Below are positions 60,601 through 64,000 of a DNA stretch of 64,000 bases, in pieces; positions within the stretch are counted from its first letter, which is position 1, and each line of letters starts with the position of its first letter. The stretch comes from Brachypodium distachyon (Eukaryota; Streptophyta; Magnoliopsida; Poales; Poaceae), in assembly GCF_000005505.3 (NCBI RefSeq), contig NC_016134.3:41416150-41480149 (forward strand). Direction: 5' to 3'. Below the pieces are notes generated by a model. It did not search any database and was not told the origin of the DNA. It was given only the letters and a program-made list of their open reading frames with translations. Position numbers and translations under genes: made by a program.

Positions 60601-63600
60601 TGCAGCATCTGGAAATGTCATTCAATTGCTGACAAATTTATTACTATCATTACTGCAGGTTCTTGATTTGCTGAAAACTGCATTTGGAAGAAAGGAAAAA
60701 CCTGCGGCTGGTTCTCATGATAAGAGTTTCCCCATGGGTTCTGTGCTTATCAGTGCGTTACGTCTTGTTGATGTATTCTCTGACGATTCAAACTTCAGAT
60801 CGTCCTTCATAACTAATACTGTAAGCTTTACACTTAACTGCTTCTACTACCTTGATAGGTCTATAGCCTTTTAGCAAAACCGAGAGAAGTGTTTTTCTGA
60901 TGTAGAGATAATATTGTACTTCAACTTCTTTCTGTTCATCTCTTTTGCAGATTCCCTTTCTGACCCAAATTTTGGCTACTCCTCATGATGAGTTTTCCTC
61001 GAGTTGGTGCTCTGTCAATATGCCAGTGATTGAAGAAGATGCTAATCTAGAATATGATCCATTTGGTGCAGCTGAGTTGGCACTGGTAGCTGCTTCCGAT
61101 ATCGATATGTTAACTGAAGCTAAAGCTAACTATTCATGCCCTTTGCGCACTATCAGTGTGTCTACAATAACATATGCCCAGACAAGAACGTCATATGTGG
61201 TGAAAATAATAGCAAATTTGCATGTCTTTGTTCCAAACATATGTGAAGGTCAGTCCTTTTTCTCACTTGCTATGAGCTGCCATTCAACTTTTGTGTAACA
61301 TTGCTAAAAGCAAGTTCCATCATCATGTTAACAGAGCAAGAAAGAGACCTTTTTCTTCAGAAATTTCAGAAATACTTGTTATCAGAGAGTCCTAGGCCAT
61401 CATTGGACCATCCAGCATCTGATGAGGCCACTACAGTTTGTAGAAACTTGGGTACAGTCACATGTCCTTTTCTTTTACAATTTTTTGTGAGTATGTTTAT
61501 TCATTATATTGCATATCTAACCTCCTCTGTTGCTCAATTTGCAGAATCTTTGTCCCGTTATGCTAAATCATTAATTCCTAATCACTTATTAAATGAGGAA
61601 GATGTGCAATTATTAAGGTGGGAATGCCATTTTGGCTGATCCTTATATTTTTTCCTCTTTCCCCGCATAGACCAATATTTTGTTTGCATGCCTGGTTTAT
61701 TTGTTGATATTTCGTTGTCATTGTTGCATTCACCTGACAATTCTTTGGTCATATTTCTCAAAAATTTCTTCTTCCTATTGCAGTGAATTTGCTTACAAGT
61801 TACAAAAATGGTGTGAATCACTAGCAGGACTGAGAACATTGCAGGTTTGTTTGCTTTACTCATTTGATTATGAGCCACAAACATACGAAAACTTTGTGTT
61901 TACTAGCTAAATACACGTGCGTTGCTATGGAATTATCATTATTATTATTATTATTATTATTTTGCATAAGTTGCTTAAATGCGCTTTTGCCCGTATGTTT
62001 CCAAATTTTGTGTTGATTAACAATTATTTCAAAATATACATCAATTGTAGTCAAAAGATTGTGAATTCGTGATATGTATATCTACCATATTGGATGGGTG
62101 CAATTACATCCATTTCCTATCAATATAGAGAATAGTCTCAGTTGAGTGAACGGACGACCACCAACTCAGATCTTTACAAGAAGTAAAGATAAAGGTGTTT
62201 CTCTGCTGGGCCCTGAAGGGATAATTTGCAAAATTTTGTATCCTGTAATAATAGTTTTAAAGTGCATAACCCTCACTTTTTGTCTGGCCAGTTTGATGGG
62301 TGTGTAAAATAGAACTTAGAGCCTTTCATTGGGTGGCAACTTCATAGCCTTTAAGCAGTTTACTCAGGGATGGAGCCAGGAAATTTACACCAAGGGGCAA
62401 AGCAAACAAAGAACCTACATCCGAGATATAACAGGGGCCGTAGAATAAAAGCAAAGTTAAATTTAATGTTGATGTTAGAAGATCTAGCCCTGTTTTTTTG
62501 CCATGGAAGGGAGGGAGGAGCTGTCTCTGCCCCTGAGTAGGCTGAGTTCACTCAATATTTCAATTTCATAGATGATCTCACTCTGTGCTGCTGTAGGTGG
62601 CAAAAAGTGAGACATCATTACAAATCAAGGAAGATTTGCAAAAAGTGATACATCATTTAACGGGAAGGTTAACTACTGTTCCAAATTCCAATATGAATAA
62701 CCCTCTCAAGGTAGATATACTGTTGATTGCATTAGCTGTCGAGTTAGTACTGTATTTGATCCCAATCAAAATTGATACTAACAGGATGCACAGAACATGG
62801 AAGAGTCTACACCAACACCCTCCATGAAACAAGAGGGAAATGCTAGGGATGAGACTCCAAGAAAGCGTGCCAGCATAAATTGTGGGCTCCTGCAGAATTC
62901 AGTTGGTCAAAACCTAATTCATCTTGGTGTTGCGAGAACAACTAAGACAGGCTATCCGGGGGTCAGTACTGCTACTAGTACAGTACTCCAGCACTGTAGA
63001 AGCGTAGATCATTTCAAAACACCAGAACCTACAACAGAAAGTGGTCTTCAAGATGATGATGAGAGGCAACGTAAGAGAAAGAAGCGAACCATTATGAATG
63101 ATGGGCAAGTAAATGAAATTGAGAATGCTCTAAATGATGAGCCTGAGATGCATAAGAATGCAACTTCACTTCAGGCATGGGCAGAGAAATTGAGTGGGCA
63201 GGTATACACACCTTTTTACTTGGGTAATATTTTATTCGGTCTAGTACATGGTTGTCTGATTCATGAAATATGGCCATACTTTTCAGGGTTCAGAGATAAC
63301 ATCATCACAACTAAAGAACTGGTAACGTTGAAATTACTTTACTCCTTTCCTAGGGATTTACCATTACTTTTAAAATATAACCAACTTTCTGCTTCAAATT
63401 TATTTGTTGTTACAGCCTATTTATCGCTTTCTGTGCCTGCATCCATAACTATTTGTAATAGCCTTTTCTTTAAATTCCAGGCTAAACAACAGAAAAGCTA
63501 AGCTTGCTCGTGTTGCGAAAGAAAGAGGAGTACCATGTGAGGGTGATAATGCTGATAAGCCATCTACACCAGCTACTTCTCACTTTGGTGACTCCTCAGA

Positions 63601-64000
63601 AAGTGCTGGTGAGGAGAGCTATTTTCCACCTCCAAGGGTGATGAATGCTCTAGGCATATCAAAAGGCAACGGACAGCTAAATCAAGGCACCAATGATACA
63701 ACTACGCAGGCAGAGTCCAACCAAAACATCATGATGAGCTGCCCTTTTACAAAATCATATTCTTTCGAGCTTGGGCGTCCGGTTTTGTTGATCGACAATC
63801 AAGGGAACGAAATTGGAAGAGGGGAGATTTTCCAAGTCGAAGGCATGGCACAAGGGAAGAGCCTAACAGAGAGTCACATCTGTATTATCAATATTACCGA
63901 TCTTAAGATTGAGAAATGGAGGGAGCTCCCTCATCCCTCCGAGGCATCTGGAAGAACGTTCCAAGAGGCGGAATCAAGGCATGGTGGCGTGATGAGGGTG
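57651..64000 (+). CDS. NDX: NODULIN HOMEOBOX (NDX) protein, 3' end beyond the window
   Basis: NDX is a plant-specific nuclear homeodomain protein. In Arabidopsis it binds single-stranded DNA and stabilises an R-loop at the FLC antisense promoter. Sixteen exons join in phase: 57651-57776, 57839-57994, 58341-58424, 58519-58644, 59468-59683, 60088-60219, 60454-60549, 60659-60820, 60951-61248, 61335-61451, 61545-61617, 61784-61844, 62597-62710, 62785-63201, 63287-63321 and 63481 to the window end. The N-terminal helical repeat region includes SAIEELSGLPSRELSEML and LPLHLLAVCLELGRDSD. A basic RKRKKR precedes the homeodomain, which is split by two introns and ends in the diagnostic WLNNRKAKLAR, not WFQNRR. 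The C-terminal NDX-B part starts near SYSFELGRPVLLIDNQGNEIGRG. The ATG at 57651 opens right at an acceptor, so it may be the start or follow an earlier coding exon. Confidence 0.9.
58880..58951. mobile_element. Short Stowaway MITE in an NDX intron
   Basis: Arms TACTCCTTCCGATCCATAAA and the inverse TTTATGGATCGGAGGGAGTA flank GTGTCGCCCATTTGAAATGG. It is the same subfamily as the MITE at 17129. Confidence 0.85.
60269..60382. mobile_element. Degraded Stowaway MITE in an NDX intron
   Basis: The left end TACTTCCTCCGTCCCAAAAT is clear. The right end, around GCACGGAGGTAGTAGTA, is degenerate. It lies between the exons at 60088 and 60454. Confidence 0.55.
61926..61964. repeat. ATT microsatellite
   Basis: About nine ATT units lie in the 750-bp NDX intron between 61844 and 62597, just after CACGTGCGTTGCTATGG. 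Confidence 0.85.

Overview
The window looks like nuclear DNA of a grass, probably a Pooid or Triticeae-type cereal. The reasons are intron-rich genes with GC-rich first exons, grass-type proteins, many Stowaway MITEs with CTCCCTCCG ends, and LINE remnants. No bacterial, organellar or viral genome features were seen. All exon structures were built by hand from GT/AG sites and frame continuity, with no transcript or database support.

Region 1 (1-17213) is dominated by one large Mutator-like element (MULE) at 1655-17111. It has related 48-bp ends and a perfect 9-bp target duplication (TATTTTGTA). It carries two convergent genes. The first is a FAR1/FHY3-type transposase on the plus strand (2906-5464), whose frame continues past a TAA to 6265. 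The second is a long multi-exon Ulp1/C48-type cysteine protease gene on the minus strand (about 7059-15860). The protease catalytic His, Asp, Gln and Cys are all visible, but upstream exons show a stop and a frame change. Two introns of the protease gene carry an unusual TTGCAGTTGCAA-rich repeat.

Region 2 (17214-31594) holds three minus-strand host genes. These are an HVA22/REEP-like ER membrane protein (17487-18335), a membrane-anchored GH9 endo-beta-1,4-glucanase (19443-23822) and a seipin (29310-31594). About 5.5 kb of gene-poor DNA separates the last two.

Region 3 (32271-39139) begins with a foldback element with 225-bp arms. It is followed by two tandem root-cap family secreted proteins on the plus strand (33785-34877 and 37916-39139). 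A LINE fragment and other debris lie between them.

Region 4 (40388-48768) contains an ERD2-family (K/HDEL-receptor-like) gene and a complete TFIIB gene on the plus strand, with several MITEs in their introns and spacers.

Region 5 (48769-57650) is a repeat-rich stretch. It holds a decayed LINE with reverse transcriptase and RNase H, a broken casein kinase 2 alpha exon, a SINE-like element and local tandem duplications.

Region 6 (57651-64000) is the 5' and central part of a NODULIN HOMEOBOX (NDX) gene on the plus strand, cut by the window end.

The host genes are unrelated housekeeping and developmental genes. The MULE is the one multi-gene unit in which the genes plausibly work together.
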